A stretch of 64,000 nt of DNA, from assembly GCF_024584435.1 (NCBI RefSeq), contig NZ_CP102197.1:806001-870000 (forward strand), in the 5' to 3' direction. The position numbers were made by a program, and so were the translations under genes. Source of the DNA: Schaalia odontolytica. Lineage in GTDB: Bacteria > Actinomycetota > Actinomycetes > Actinomycetales > Actinomycetaceae. The notes below the pieces were generated by a model. The model saw only the letters and a list, made by a program, of their open reading frames with translations, was not told the DNA's origin and searched no databases. Positions 55,375 through 63,169 of the stretch are shown here, piece by piece (position 1 is the first letter of the stretch; every line of letters begins with the position of its first letter).

Positions 55375-56652
55375 TCAGTACGAGGTCTGAGTCGGCTCGG
55401 GGTAGTAGCGCGCAAACTTGCGGCGGTGGTTCTGTTTTTGGAGCCAGACCGTGAGATTTCGCCGCAGGTTCTTCTCGGCTGGATTCAGGAGGAGGTCGAA
55501 GCGGCGCCCCTGCCCAATAATGCGTGTGACGCGCTCGCGCAGGTCGGGGTCGGTCACGTAGTGCAGGAGTAGAGAGTCCGGGACGAGGGTGTAGAGGATC
55601 TCATCGCGCGCCTGCTGCTGCTCACACGCCAGGCCGTCGATCAGGTCAGCGACCATCGGAATCATCGGATTCGCTCCCGCGGCAGCCATGTACCAGTTGT
55701 TACGTCCGATACGCGGGTTGACTTCGAGGAAGAGAGCGCGCCCGTCGCGCGGATCAATCTTCACGTCGAAGTTTGCGAACCCTCGGTAGCCGTTGTCCGT
55801 GAGCAGCGTGCAGGCGCTTTCCCATAGGGACGGAAACTCCTCGGTGATCATGGCGACGGGATTGCCGATCATGGTCGGTGCATGGTCTTCCAGGAGGACG
55901 CGAGCCGATCCGATGAGGGTCACCTCCCCGCGCGAATCCACGTACGCCGTGATGGAACGCATCGCGGTGTTGTCCCCCGGAATGAGCTCTTGAACGAGGA
56001 ACGTGTCGCGGAAGCCAGCATCCCTGAGGGTGTCCCACAACTCCGCGAGTTCCTCGGGGGTATCGATGAACCAGATCTTGCGCTTGCCCTCGAACTCCAG
56101 CACGTCGTAGGGTTCACCATTCGCCGCCTTAGCCACGACGGGGAAGGGAAAAGGGGGCTCGGGGGCGGCCCAAGCCTCGTCCTCGACATTGGAGAAAGAC
56201 ACGGTTATCGTGCGAGGCGTGCCGATGCCCGCGCGCTCGCAGGCGCGCGCGAATTCCGCTTTGTCCGTCAACCGTTCCATCACCTGAGAATCGGGGAAAG
56301 GGAGCGCGTAGTGGCGCGAGAGTGCCCGAGCGTTGCGGGCCACGAAGGCCGAGAAGATGTCGTGGTTCGCCATGAGAACGAGCTTCTTGTCGGGATGCTC
56401 ACCCGCAACGCTCATCAACACGTCCAGCAGCTGCGCATCGCTGGCATGAGCACTGACATGGCGAACATCGAAGAAGTTTGACCGGGTAATCGACTCGGTC
56501 GGCTGCGAACCGACGCAGACACAGCGGCAGCCGAATGCCTCGTTGAAGCACCGACCGATTCCATACACCCCGAAGTCGCCACCGATGATGACGGGAAGGA
56601 TGTCATCACGGGGGGTCAGAGGCCTGGGGCGGGTCAGGTAATCAATGCTCAT
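55375..56652 (-). CDS. ATP-grasp ligase, D-aspartate ligase (Asl)-like
   Basis: This 425-aa ATP-grasp enzyme begins with a pre-ATP domain (DILPVIIGGDFGVYGIGRCFNEAFG). The ATP-binding region has FPVVAKAANGEPYDVLEFEGKRK, FLVQELIPGDNTAMRSITAYVD and metal ligands in RALFLEVNPRIGRNNWYMAA. The pattern resembles Enterococcus faecium D-aspartate ligase, which adds D-Asp to the stem lysine by ATP. Actinomyces walls often contain D-Glu or D-Asp in the bridge, so a D-amino acid as substrate fits. A role in other peptide bonds cannot be excluded. ATG 56652 diverges from the membrane-protein gene at 56723. Confidence 0.8.
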   Translation of the reverse strand: MSIDYLTRPRPLTPRDDILPVIIGGDFGVYGIGRCFNEAFGCRCVCVGSQPTESITRSNFFDVRHVSAHASDAQLLDVLMSVAGEHPDKKLVLMANHDIFSAFVARNARALSRHYALPFPDSQVMERLTDKAEFARACERAGIGTPRTITVSFSNVEDEAWAAPEPPFPFPVVAKAANGEPYDVLEFEGKRKIWFIDTPEELAELWDTLRDAGFRDTFLVQELIPGDNTAMRSITAYVDSRGEVTLIGSARVLLEDHAPTMIGNPVAMITEEFPSLWESACTLLTDNGYRGFANFDVKIDPRDGRALFLEVNPRIGRNNWYMAAAGANPMIPMVADLIDGLACEQQQARDEILYTLVPDSLLLHYVTDPDLRERVTRIIGQGRRFDLLLNPAEKNLRRNLTVWLQKQNHRRKFARYYPEPTQTSY

Positions 56653-56672
56653 GCCACAAGCCTAGCGCCTGG

Positions 56673-56678
56673 TAGGAT
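56673..56678 (+). promoter_or_regulatory. Possible -10 box for the membrane-protein gene
   Basis: TAGGAT fits TANNNT, 44 nt before ATG 56723, in a 70-bp divergent space. A 10-bp palindrome GAGAGCTCTC follows at 56695-56704 and could be an operator. No clear -35 was found. Confidence 0.3.
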
Positions 56679-56722
56679 ACGTTACGTTCCCTGAGAGAGC
56701 TCTCACCACCAAGGACTGCACC

Positions 56723-57457
56723 ATGAGCATGCCGTATCAACCAAACAACCAGCCTCCCTTCCAGCCTCAGCAGGGTGCCCCCGGCTACCCGGCTCAGGGT
56801 GGCTACGCAGCTACCGGCGGAGTTCCCCAGGGCGGATATGCGCAAGGCGGCTACGTGATGGGAGGCGCCCCCCAGGGCGGATACCCCCAGGGCGGCGGGA
56901 ACGGAATGTATGGGCAGCCCCCCTATGGTGGGGGCGCGATGGGGCCGCAGCCCTCCGGATCGAACGTCGGCAAGATTGTCGCAATCATCGCGGGAGCATT
57001 CGCGGTGGCACTCGTCATCGGCCTCCTCATCTACCTGCCCTTCCTGAGGTCTTCCTCCAACGAAGAGACCACGGCCTCGCCGACATCGGCCGCCAGCCCC
57101 TCCGGCCAACCGTCGATGGGCTCCGCTCCGTCAGACAAGGCCACTGATTCCCCCTCTTCCCCCTCCAAGGGCGGCACTCCTTCGAAGGGAAACGGCGCCG
57201 ATGGCAAGACGGAGCAGCAGGTGATATCGGCCTGCAAGGACAAGATCAACCAGGAGGTCGCATCCGCGACGATCACAAACGACAGTGTCGCTCTCAAGAA
57301 TCAGGGCGCGGCCACCACATCCTACGAGTACACGGGCCAACTCAGCGGAACGCGCAAGACGAACAACCGCGCGGTCTCCGGGAACTTCACCTGCACCGCA
57401 ATTTACGTCAGTACGGACAATAGTCTGAACGTGTTTGTCAAGTTCTCCTCGAAGTGA
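56723..57457 (+). CDS. Gly/Gln/Pro-rich single-pass membrane protein 1
   Basis: This is 244 aa. Residues 1-80 are a disordered Gly/Gln/Tyr/Pro region with repeated PQGGY units. Residues about 87-110 are one membrane helix (KIVAIIAGAFAVALVIGLLIYLPFL). A Ser/Pro/Thr linker follows, and the extracellular C-terminal domain (about 165-244) has two Cys (ISACKDK and NFTCTA), probably a disulfide. It is paralogous to the next gene. No known domain is recognised. The topology (cytoplasmic disordered N-terminus, one helix, small exported domain) resembles actinobacterial DUF4190-like proteins, but that name is not claimed. Confidence 0.8.
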   Translation: MSMPYQPNNQPPFQPQQGAPGYPAQGGYAATGGVPQGGYAQGGYVMGGAPQGGYPQGGGNGMYGQPPYGGGAMGPQPSGSNVGKIVAIIAGAFAVALVIGLLIYLPFLRSSSNEETTASPTSAASPSGQPSMGSAPSDKATDSPSSPSKGGTPSKGNGADGKTEQQVISACKDKINQEVASATITNDSVALKNQGAATTSYEYTGQLSGTRKTNNRAVSGNFTCTAIYVSTDNSLNVFVKFSSK

Positions 57458-57560
57458 CGGCCAGCCCCTGCCGCCACGCTCACCGTCCACTCGCCGCCAC
57501 CGTCCCCGCATCCTGGGGGCACCGGACGACACCCAGAATCCGCCAACGCCGGGAGGCCTC

Positions 57561-58481
57561 GTGTCCAATCCATACCTTCCCAACCAACAGCCGCCCTACG
57601 GTTCCGGTAACGGCGGCGGGGCACCCGTCCCAGGAAACCTACCCTATGGCTCCGCATACGGTCAGCAGCCCACCCAGGAGTTGCCCACCGCGGGCAGCCA
57701 ACCGTACGGCTCCGCATACGGTCAGCAGCCCACCCAGGAGTTGCCCACCGCGGGCAGCCAACCGTACGGCTCCGCATACGCTCAGCAGCCCACCCAGGAG
57801 TTGCCCACCGCGGGCGGATACGGGTACGGACAGGCAGGCATGGGGCAGGGACAGGCGAGCTACTACGGTGTGCCCGGCACCTATCCCCAGGGGCAGGCGT
57901 ATCCCGTGGGCCCCTACGGCATGGGCGCGGGGCAACCGCCAAACAAGGGGGCTAAAACGGGACTGATCATCGGCATCATCGCCGCCGTCCTAGCAGTCAT
58001 CCTCGTGATCGTCATTGCTGTCGCTCTGACTAGAAGCAACTCGAACACCTCCTCCCCCTCGCCCACGACCTCCAGCAGTCCGTCCTCCGATCCTTCGAGC
58101 AGCGACCCGGGCGCACATCCGAGCGCCGGCCCCTCCACAGGCCCCACAAACGCCCCCTCCGCGGGACCCGGCAAGACACCTTCTCCGCAGCCCAGCGGTC
58201 CGCAGGGCTTTTCAAGTGACCTGAGCGCCGCCGAACAGAACGGAATCAGGAACGAGTGCAAGGCCGCCCTCGAGCAGTCGGTCAGCAGCGGGACGCTCCA
58301 TTGGGAGAGCATGCAACGCGACGGCACGGATGAGGACGGCAACCCGACGTACACCGGCAAAGGCCAACTCGAAGGAACCCTCCTGACGGGACGTACGGGA
58401 ACCTTCACCGTGACCTGTAGCGTTGTCTACTACGCCGATACGGGTGCGTACGAGGCCTGGGCGAATCTCGACTCGCAGTAG
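57561..58481 (+). CDS. Gly/Gln/Pro-rich single-pass membrane protein 2
   Basis: This is 306 aa from GTG 57561, with GGGAGG 4 nt upstream; an open frame back to 57435 has no such site. Three 20-residue repeats (PYGSAYGQQPTQELPTAG) lie at residues about 28-87. A membrane helix (TGLIIGIIAAVLAVILVIVIAVAL, about 134-157), a Ser/Pro/Gly linker, and a C-terminal domain with two Cys (RNECKAALE and FTVTCSVVYY) follow. The C-terminal domain aligns with that of the preceding gene (E/S-Cys, GQL.GT, VTC pattern). Both are secretion-oriented paralogues of unknown function. Confidence 0.8.
   Translation: MSNPYLPNQQPPYGSGNGGGAPVPGNLPYGSAYGQQPTQELPTAGSQPYGSAYGQQPTQELPTAGSQPYGSAYAQQPTQELPTAGGYGYGQAGMGQGQASYYGVPGTYPQGQAYPVGPYGMGAGQPPNKGAKTGLIIGIIAAVLAVILVIVIAVALTRSNSNTSSPSPTTSSSPSSDPSSSDPGAHPSAGPSTGPTNAPSAGPGKTPSPQPSGPQGFSSDLSAAEQNGIRNECKAALEQSVSSGTLHWESMQRDGTDEDGNPTYTGKGQLEGTLLTGRTGTFTVTCSVVYYADTGAYEAWANLDSQ
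57642..57821 (+). repeat. Three 60-bp tandem repeats
   Basis: Copies at 57642-57701, 57702-57761 and 57762-57821 are nearly identical, the third diverging at its end. Each encodes 20 residues rich in Gln, Pro, Gly and Tyr. Copy-number change would keep the frame. Confidence 0.9.
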
Positions 58482-58491
58482 TCACAGGCTC

Positions 58492-60243
58492 ATGTTTCAC
58501 CGCCCAGGCCTGCTACCCGAGAGGCGTTACGCCGCCTGTCCCTGGTGGAAGAACGCCGTCCTCTATCAGGTGTATCCGCGTTCGTTCCAGGACAGCAACG
58601 GCGACGGCGTGGGCGACCTAGCGGGCATCTACGCGCGCCTCGATTACCTCGCTCATCTCGGCATCGACATCATCTGGATATCACCCATCTACCGCTCGCC
58701 CCAGGCGGATAACGGCTACGACATCTCGAACTACCGCGACATCGATCCCCTCTTTGGTGACCTCGCGGCCTTCGACGCGCTGGTTGCCCGCGCCCACGAG
58801 CTGGGGATGCGCATCGTCATGGACCTGGTCGTCAACCACACGTCGGTGGAGCACCCGTGGTTCGTTGAGTCCGCAAGCGGCCCCCACTCCCCTCGCCGCG
58901 ACTGGTACTACTGGCGCCCCGCGCGTCCGGGGACAGAGCCAGCAGCGCCGGGCGCCGAACCGAACAACTGGGAGTCCTTCTTCGGGGGCTCCGCGTGGCA
59001 ATTTGACCCGTCGTCGGGTGAGTATTACCTGCACCTCTTCGCCAGCGAGCAACCCGACCTGAACTGGGAGAATCCGCACGTGCGCGAGGCCATCTACGAC
59101 ATGATGAACTGGTGGCTCGAGCGAGGAGTTGACGGCTTCCGCGTCGACGCAATCGACGTGATCTCCAAGCGAGCAGGACTGCCCGACGGGGGCGCGGCGC
59201 GCGCCCCGTTCGGTGTGGGCCACGAGTGCTACGCCGACGGGCCCCGCCTGCACGAGTTCCTGCAGGAGATGAACGAACGAACATTCTCGCGTCATCCCGG
59301 CTCATTCACCGTCGGCGAGGCATCCAACGCGTCACCCGAGTCCGCGCTCCTATTCTGCGATCCCTCGCGTAACGAGTTCAACATGCTCATTCAGTTCGAG
59401 CACGTCAACCTGGGACTCGAACGGGGCCGTTTCGCCCCTCGCCCCCTCCGACCCGGAGAGCTTGCCGAGGTGTTGACCCGCTGGCAAAAGGCGCTCGAGG
59501 AGCGGGGGTGGAACGCTCTCTACCTCGAGAATCACGATCAGCCGCGCGCCGTGCGCCGTTTCGGCGACCCTGATAACTTCTGGTACGAGTCCGCGACGGC
59601 CCTGGCAACCGCCTACTTCCTCCAGCGAGGCACTCCGTTCATCTACCAGGGGCAGGAGATCGGAATGCTCGGCGGAGCGTTCTCCTCCCCCACCGACTTG
59701 CGCGACGTGGAGTCCCTCAACGCGCTGCGCGAGGATGCGGGCGAGGAGATTCCCCCCGGTCTTGCGCACATGTCGCGGGATAATGGCAGGACCCCCATGC
59801 AGTGGGACGACTCCGCAAACGCGGGCTTCACCGATGCCATCCCCTGGATCGGCGTACCCCATTCAGCATCCCAGATCAACGTCGCGGCGCAGCTCGCCGA
59901 TGATTCGTCGGTCCTCGCCTACTACAGGGCACTCATCGATGCCCGGCATCGCATCGGTGCCGCGACCGACGGTGGTTTCACGCGACTCGACATGGGCGAT
60001 CCCGCGCTGTTCTTCTACCTGCGGGAGCACGAGGGTTCCAGCATCCTCGTCGCGACCAACCTGTCCTCGCGCGCTCTCACCCCCTCTCCCCGCGGAGGCC
60101 ACGAGGCCGCCTGTGCGCTGCCCTGGAGGCTCTACCTCGCTAACACACGGGGAACCGGCGTCGCGTCGGAGAACGCGCCCACACCCGTTGACCCGGCGTC
60201 GCCGATGGGTCCCTGGGAGGCGCGGGTGTACCTGATCCATTGA
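58492..60243 (+). CDS. GH13 alpha-glucosidase (oligo-1,6-glucosidase/maltase family)
   Basis: This 583-aa cytoplasmic-type glucosidase has no signal peptide. The start region PWWKNAVLYQVYPRSFQDSNGDGVGDLAGI is classic. Conserved regions are DLVVNHTS (Asn115-His116), GFRVDAIDV (nucleophile Asp219), FTVGEAS (acid Glu276) and ENHDQPR (Asp349). The residue after the nucleophile is Ala220; from family knowledge Val there favours alpha-1,6 bonds while Ala or Thr favours alpha-1,4, so maltose-type substrates are more likely. ATG 58492 lies 10 nt after the previous stop. A terminator follows. Confidence 0.9.
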   Translation: MFHRPGLLPERRYAACPWWKNAVLYQVYPRSFQDSNGDGVGDLAGIYARLDYLAHLGIDIIWISPIYRSPQADNGYDISNYRDIDPLFGDLAAFDALVARAHELGMRIVMDLVVNHTSVEHPWFVESASGPHSPRRDWYYWRPARPGTEPAAPGAEPNNWESFFGGSAWQFDPSSGEYYLHLFASEQPDLNWENPHVREAIYDMMNWWLERGVDGFRVDAIDVISKRAGLPDGGAARAPFGVGHECYADGPRLHEFLQEMNERTFSRHPGSFTVGEASNASPESALLFCDPSRNEFNMLIQFEHVNLGLERGRFAPRPLRPGELAEVLTRWQKALEERGWNALYLENHDQPRAVRRFGDPDNFWYESATALATAYFLQRGTPFIYQGQEIGMLGGAFSSPTDLRDVESLNALREDAGEEIPPGLAHMSRDNGRTPMQWDDSANAGFTDAIPWIGVPHSASQINVAAQLADDSSVLAYYRALIDARHRIGAATDGGFTRLDMGDPALFFYLREHEGSSILVATNLSSRALTPSPRGGHEAACALPWRLYLANTRGTGVASENAPTPVDPASPMGPWEARVYLIH

Positions 60244-60362
60244 GGATCTGCGCCGGAGGTTGCAACCCGCGCCCGCCCTCGCGTGCGCCCGTGCCCGCAG
60301 CGGGCACCCGCGGATCCGGGCCCTCGACCACCTTCCTGACGCTGTTGAAGCGACAAGCATCG

Positions 60363-60395
60363 GAGGGCGGGAGGAGCATTGCTCCTCCCGCCCTC
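60363..60395. terminator. Bidirectional terminator between converging genes
   Basis: There is a 14-bp GC-rich inverted repeat (arm GAGGGCGGGAGGAG, loop CATTG). It lies 119 nt after the glucosidase stop and 93 nt before the stop of the converging surface-protein gene. GTTT follows on the plus strand. Confidence 0.75.
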
Positions 60396-60487
60396 GTTTC
60401 GCCGACCATGGGCCGGTCGGCCATTGTGCCTCACCGGCTTACGTGCGTCACGTTAGCCGTGGCCACGTGGGTCGCAGATGCCTCTCG

Positions 60488-62137
60488 TCAGCGTCCGCGG
60501 CGCCTTGCCGCGACCAGGGACACACCCGCGATGGCGACGATTCCCGCCAGGACACCCAAGCCGACCGCGTCAGAGCCCGTGGCCGCGAGGCGCGGCGCGG
60601 GCGAGGGCTTCTTGGTCGGAGCAGGGGTGGCCGCCGGAGTCTTCGGCGCTGGCGTGCTCGGCGTTGCCGACGGAGTCGGGGCCGGGACGAGGGTGTTCGT
60701 CAGCGTCAACGAGTACGTCTGGTCATCGCTCAGCGTGAAGTGAGCTTCGCGGTTTCCGGCCTTCAACGACACTCCAGGGGCGGCCTCGAAGAGGCGACTC
60801 TCGGCTTCATTCCAGGTGATCGCGGCGTTGGAGGGGAGGTCCCCCTCGGTCACGGTCACCTCGGTTCCCAGGGGAAGAGCCTCGGGGTAGGTGTATGTCT
60901 GCCCGGCCTTGACGCTCGCCTGGAACGTCTTATTGGCCGACGCGTCGTCCTTGTTCGTGAGGGTGATCTTCAGCGTGTAGTCGAGGTCGTTGGCGGATTC
61001 GGGCAGTTCACCAACGACATTCTTCGTCACGGAGAAGGTCTGGTGCGCGTAGGCATCGGCACTGCCTCCGTAACGCAGGGTCTTGGTAACCGACTGAATG
61101 TCTTCGCGCCCAGGAATGTTGAAGTTGACCTTGTTCGAGAACTCGCCGACAACATCACTGGAGCGCTTCGCGTCGGCCACACGTGCGGGCAGCATGACGA
61201 TGGCCGACTGGTTGGCGGGGATCTCGCCGAGCTTCACGGTGACCTTGCCGCTGGAGCACTCAACCTGCGCGGCCTGGCCGAATGCCCCCTTCGACGTGTC
61301 CTTCTCCTGGCGGATGCCCTCCGACGTGGTCGGGTCCGTCACGAGGTAGGTGTGCTTCTTCGTGTAGTCATCGACGGTGGCGCAGTCAAAGCTCCAGTTC
61401 GCTCCTTGGGGAACCTCGTCAACGACGGAGGCTCCGGTCACGGCCGCGGGGCCGGCGGGAACGATGACGCGCCACATAATAGCCTTATTCGAGTCGCCGT
61501 CTTCGTCGTCCTTCAACGTCAGCCAGCCATCCTTCTGGAAACGAGGCTCACCGGGGACGCGACCAATCATGTCGAGCACGCGCGTGGTCTTGCCACCCAG
61601 GTTCACGGTGTACTTCTCGTTGCCGGGACCGCTGTACTGCGCGAGGCCGTTGGTGACCACCGAGCCATACCACTGGGCAGCCGTCTCAACTTTGGAATTG
61701 AAGACGACGGTGACCATGCCGTCGCTCCCCCATGTTCCGCAGCCAACCACGATATTGTTGTGCGAGACGACGTCGAAGGTGCGGGTCACGTTGGGACGCT
61801 GCAACTGACGCCCCTGCGAGGTCTCGCTGATGCGCGCGTCATAGGTGAAGTAGTCGCCGGCCTTCACGGCGCCCTCGGTCTTCCACGGTAGCTTCAGGCC
61901 GAGATCCCAGTAGTCGCCGACCGCCTGAGTCTCGCGACCCGAGTTGTCGACCAGCTGCGCCTTGTCCCAGTCCAATGTGACCTTATTGCTCACATTCGTC
62001 ACCGCGTCAGGGCATGCCTTAGGTGCCGCGTACGCGGCCTCGCCGGGCGTTATCAGTTGGCTGAGACCAAAGAAACTCAGAGCCAACGCAAGTGTGGCAA
62101 GAAGTGCGCCCAGGTGGCGCCGCTTCAGAGCAGTCAT
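60488..62137 (-). CDS. LAXTG-type sortase-anchored surface protein
   Basis: This is 549 aa. The signal peptide is at residues about 8-37 (LGALLATLALALSFFGLSQL). A large extracellular region (about 40-340) with repeated SDEF/TFDV beta segments and two or three Cys pairs follows, then a DUF5979-like or Cna-B-like domain (TKNVVGELPESANDLDYTLKITLTNKD, TLTNTLVP) and a Pro/Thr/Ala stalk. The C-terminus is LAATG (517-521), a hydrophobic helix and basic ARRRGR tail. LAXTG is the recognised signal of class E sortases in high-GC Gram-positives. It is probably linked to the wall. No sortase gene is next to it, so a general one is expected elsewhere. Exact function unknown. Confidence 0.85.
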   Translation of the reverse strand: MTALKRRHLGALLATLALALSFFGLSQLITPGEAAYAAPKACPDAVTNVSNKVTLDWDKAQLVDNSGRETQAVGDYWDLGLKLPWKTEGAVKAGDYFTYDARISETSQGRQLQRPNVTRTFDVVSHNNIVVGCGTWGSDGMVTVVFNSKVETAAQWYGSVVTNGLAQYSGPGNEKYTVNLGGKTTRVLDMIGRVPGEPRFQKDGWLTLKDDEDGDSNKAIMWRVIVPAGPAAVTGASVVDEVPQGANWSFDCATVDDYTKKHTYLVTDPTTSEGIRQEKDTSKGAFGQAAQVECSSGKVTVKLGEIPANQSAIVMLPARVADAKRSSDVVGEFSNKVNFNIPGREDIQSVTKTLRYGGSADAYAHQTFSVTKNVVGELPESANDLDYTLKITLTNKDDASANKTFQASVKAGQTYTYPEALPLGTEVTVTEGDLPSNAAITWNEAESRLFEAAPGVSLKAGNREAHFTLSDDQTYSLTLTNTLVPAPTPSATPSTPAPKTPAATPAPTKKPSPAPRLAATGSDAVGLGVLAGIVAIAGVSLVAARRRGR

Positions 62138-62533
62138 GGATTACTCCTGTCAATAGGATGTGCGACAGCGTCGCTTCACACCGTGCCAGTCTATGCCAAC
62201 CCCTGCAACGTGGTCAACAATCAGAGAAAGGGGTCTCTCACAGGCTGCGCACATGGGATGCGACAAGGATGTCGAAAGGCGCTATAGCTGGACTTGCTCA
62301 TTTACTGTCATGTTTTGCGCTCTGTCCGCTCCCGCCCCATCATGGGGCGACGCGAGCACGCATGACGACAAGCGTCAGGATTCGACACGTCACCAATGAC
62401 AAGGACGCACAGAGGTCTTGTCACAGAATTTCAAGGAGGCACCCGGGACCCCATCCGCACCATTGCACGGCAGCACAGAGGGACGAAGCAACCCCGTCCG
62501 ACATCGTCGCAGCGGTCAAACGGCAATGCAAAG
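62138..62533. other. Intergenic region without recognisable gene
   Basis: About 400 bp separate the surface-protein start from the tRNA terminator. Short open frames exist on both strands but none has a good ribosome site or family-like product. It presumably holds the surface-protein promoter; I see no clear repeat or mobile element. Confidence 0.5.
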
Positions 62534-62559
62534 AAGCCGGATCCATAAGGATCCGGCTT
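62534..62559 (-). terminator. Terminator of the tRNA cluster
   Basis: There is a perfect 11-bp inverted repeat (arm AAGCCGGATCC, loop of 4) directly after the last tRNA gene on the minus strand. It is followed by CTTTGCATT in that direction. Confidence 0.85.
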
Positions 62560-62562
62560 GCG

Positions 62563-62637
62563 TGGTGGGCGATACTGGGATCGAACCAGTGACCTCTTCC
62601 GTGTGAAGGAAGCGCGCTACCCCTGCGCCAATCGCCC
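62563..62637 (-). tRNA. tRNA-Val (CAC)
   Basis: This 75-nt gene has acceptor GGGCGAT/ATCGCCC, anticodon loop TTCACAC giving CAC, and T-arm GGTTCGATCC. The CCA end is encoded, unlike the neighbouring tRNA genes. It is the last gene of a five-tRNA minus-strand cluster. Confidence 0.93.
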
Positions 62638-62638
62638 G

Positions 62639-62709
62639 AGGTGGGTACGGGATTCGAACCCGTGTATACGGCTTTGCAGGCCGCTGCCTCGCCTCTCGGC
62701 CAACCCACC
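62639..62709 (-). tRNA. tRNA-Cys (GCA)
   Basis: This 71-nt gene has acceptor GGTGGGT/ACCCACC, anticodon loop CTGCAAA giving GCA, and T-arm GGTTCGAATCC. CCA is not encoded. It is separated by 1 nt from the valine tRNA. Confidence 0.94.
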
Positions 62710-62743
62710 ACGCCCAATGGGATCGTGAGGATTCCCGATTGAG

Positions 62744-62816
62744 AGCGGATGACGGGACTCGAACCCGCGACCCTCACCTTGGCAAGGTGATGCTCTACCA
62801 ACTGAGCCACATCCGC
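62744..62816 (-). tRNA. tRNA-Gly (GCC), copy 1
   Basis: This 73-nt gene has acceptor GCGGATG/CATCCGC, anticodon loop TTGCCAA giving GCC. CCA is not encoded. It is identical to the second copy at 62945-63017. Confidence 0.94.
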
Positions 62817-62871
62817 GTGAACCGCTTGTGCGGCCGGGCACTGCCCGCCAATCCTGTGACCAGGATGACCG

Positions 62872-62943
62872 TGGGCGATACTGGGATCGAACCAGTGACC
62901 TCTTCCGTGTCAGGGAAGCGCGCTCCCGCTGCGCCAATCGCCC
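62872..62943 (-). tRNA. tRNA-Val (GAC)
   Basis: This 72-nt gene has acceptor GGGCGAT/ATCGCCC, anticodon loop CTGACAC giving GAC. It shares most of its sequence with the CAC valine tRNA, suggesting duplication and anticodon change. CCA is not encoded. Confidence 0.94.
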
Positions 62944-62944
62944 G

Positions 62945-63017
62945 AGCGGATGACGGGACTCGAACCCGCGACCCTCACCTTGGCAAGGTGATGCTCTACC
63001 AACTGAGCCACATCCGC
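62945..63017 (-). tRNA. tRNA-Gly (GCC), copy 2
   Basis: This 73-nt gene is identical to copy 1 and lies 1 nt upstream of the GAC valine tRNA. It is the first gene of the cluster; its promoter must lie in 63018-63169, which also serves the divergent glgX. Confidence 0.94.
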
Positions 63018-63169
63018 GTTTCTCAGAACGCCACGCGTTCTTCGCAACGGGTAAAACCTTAACAGACCTCCCCCCAGGAACGCAAAACCAACATGCAGTT
63101 ATCCAAGTCACAGACATTGCTCGGGAACATTCCTGCCGACAGCCACGCTTTCGTGCCACTCTTACATCT

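Noticed and set aside
62092..62592. Plus-strand open frame of 166 codons across the gap and a tRNA
   Set aside because: It runs into the terminator and a valine tRNA gene, has no ribosome site, and gives no family-like protein.
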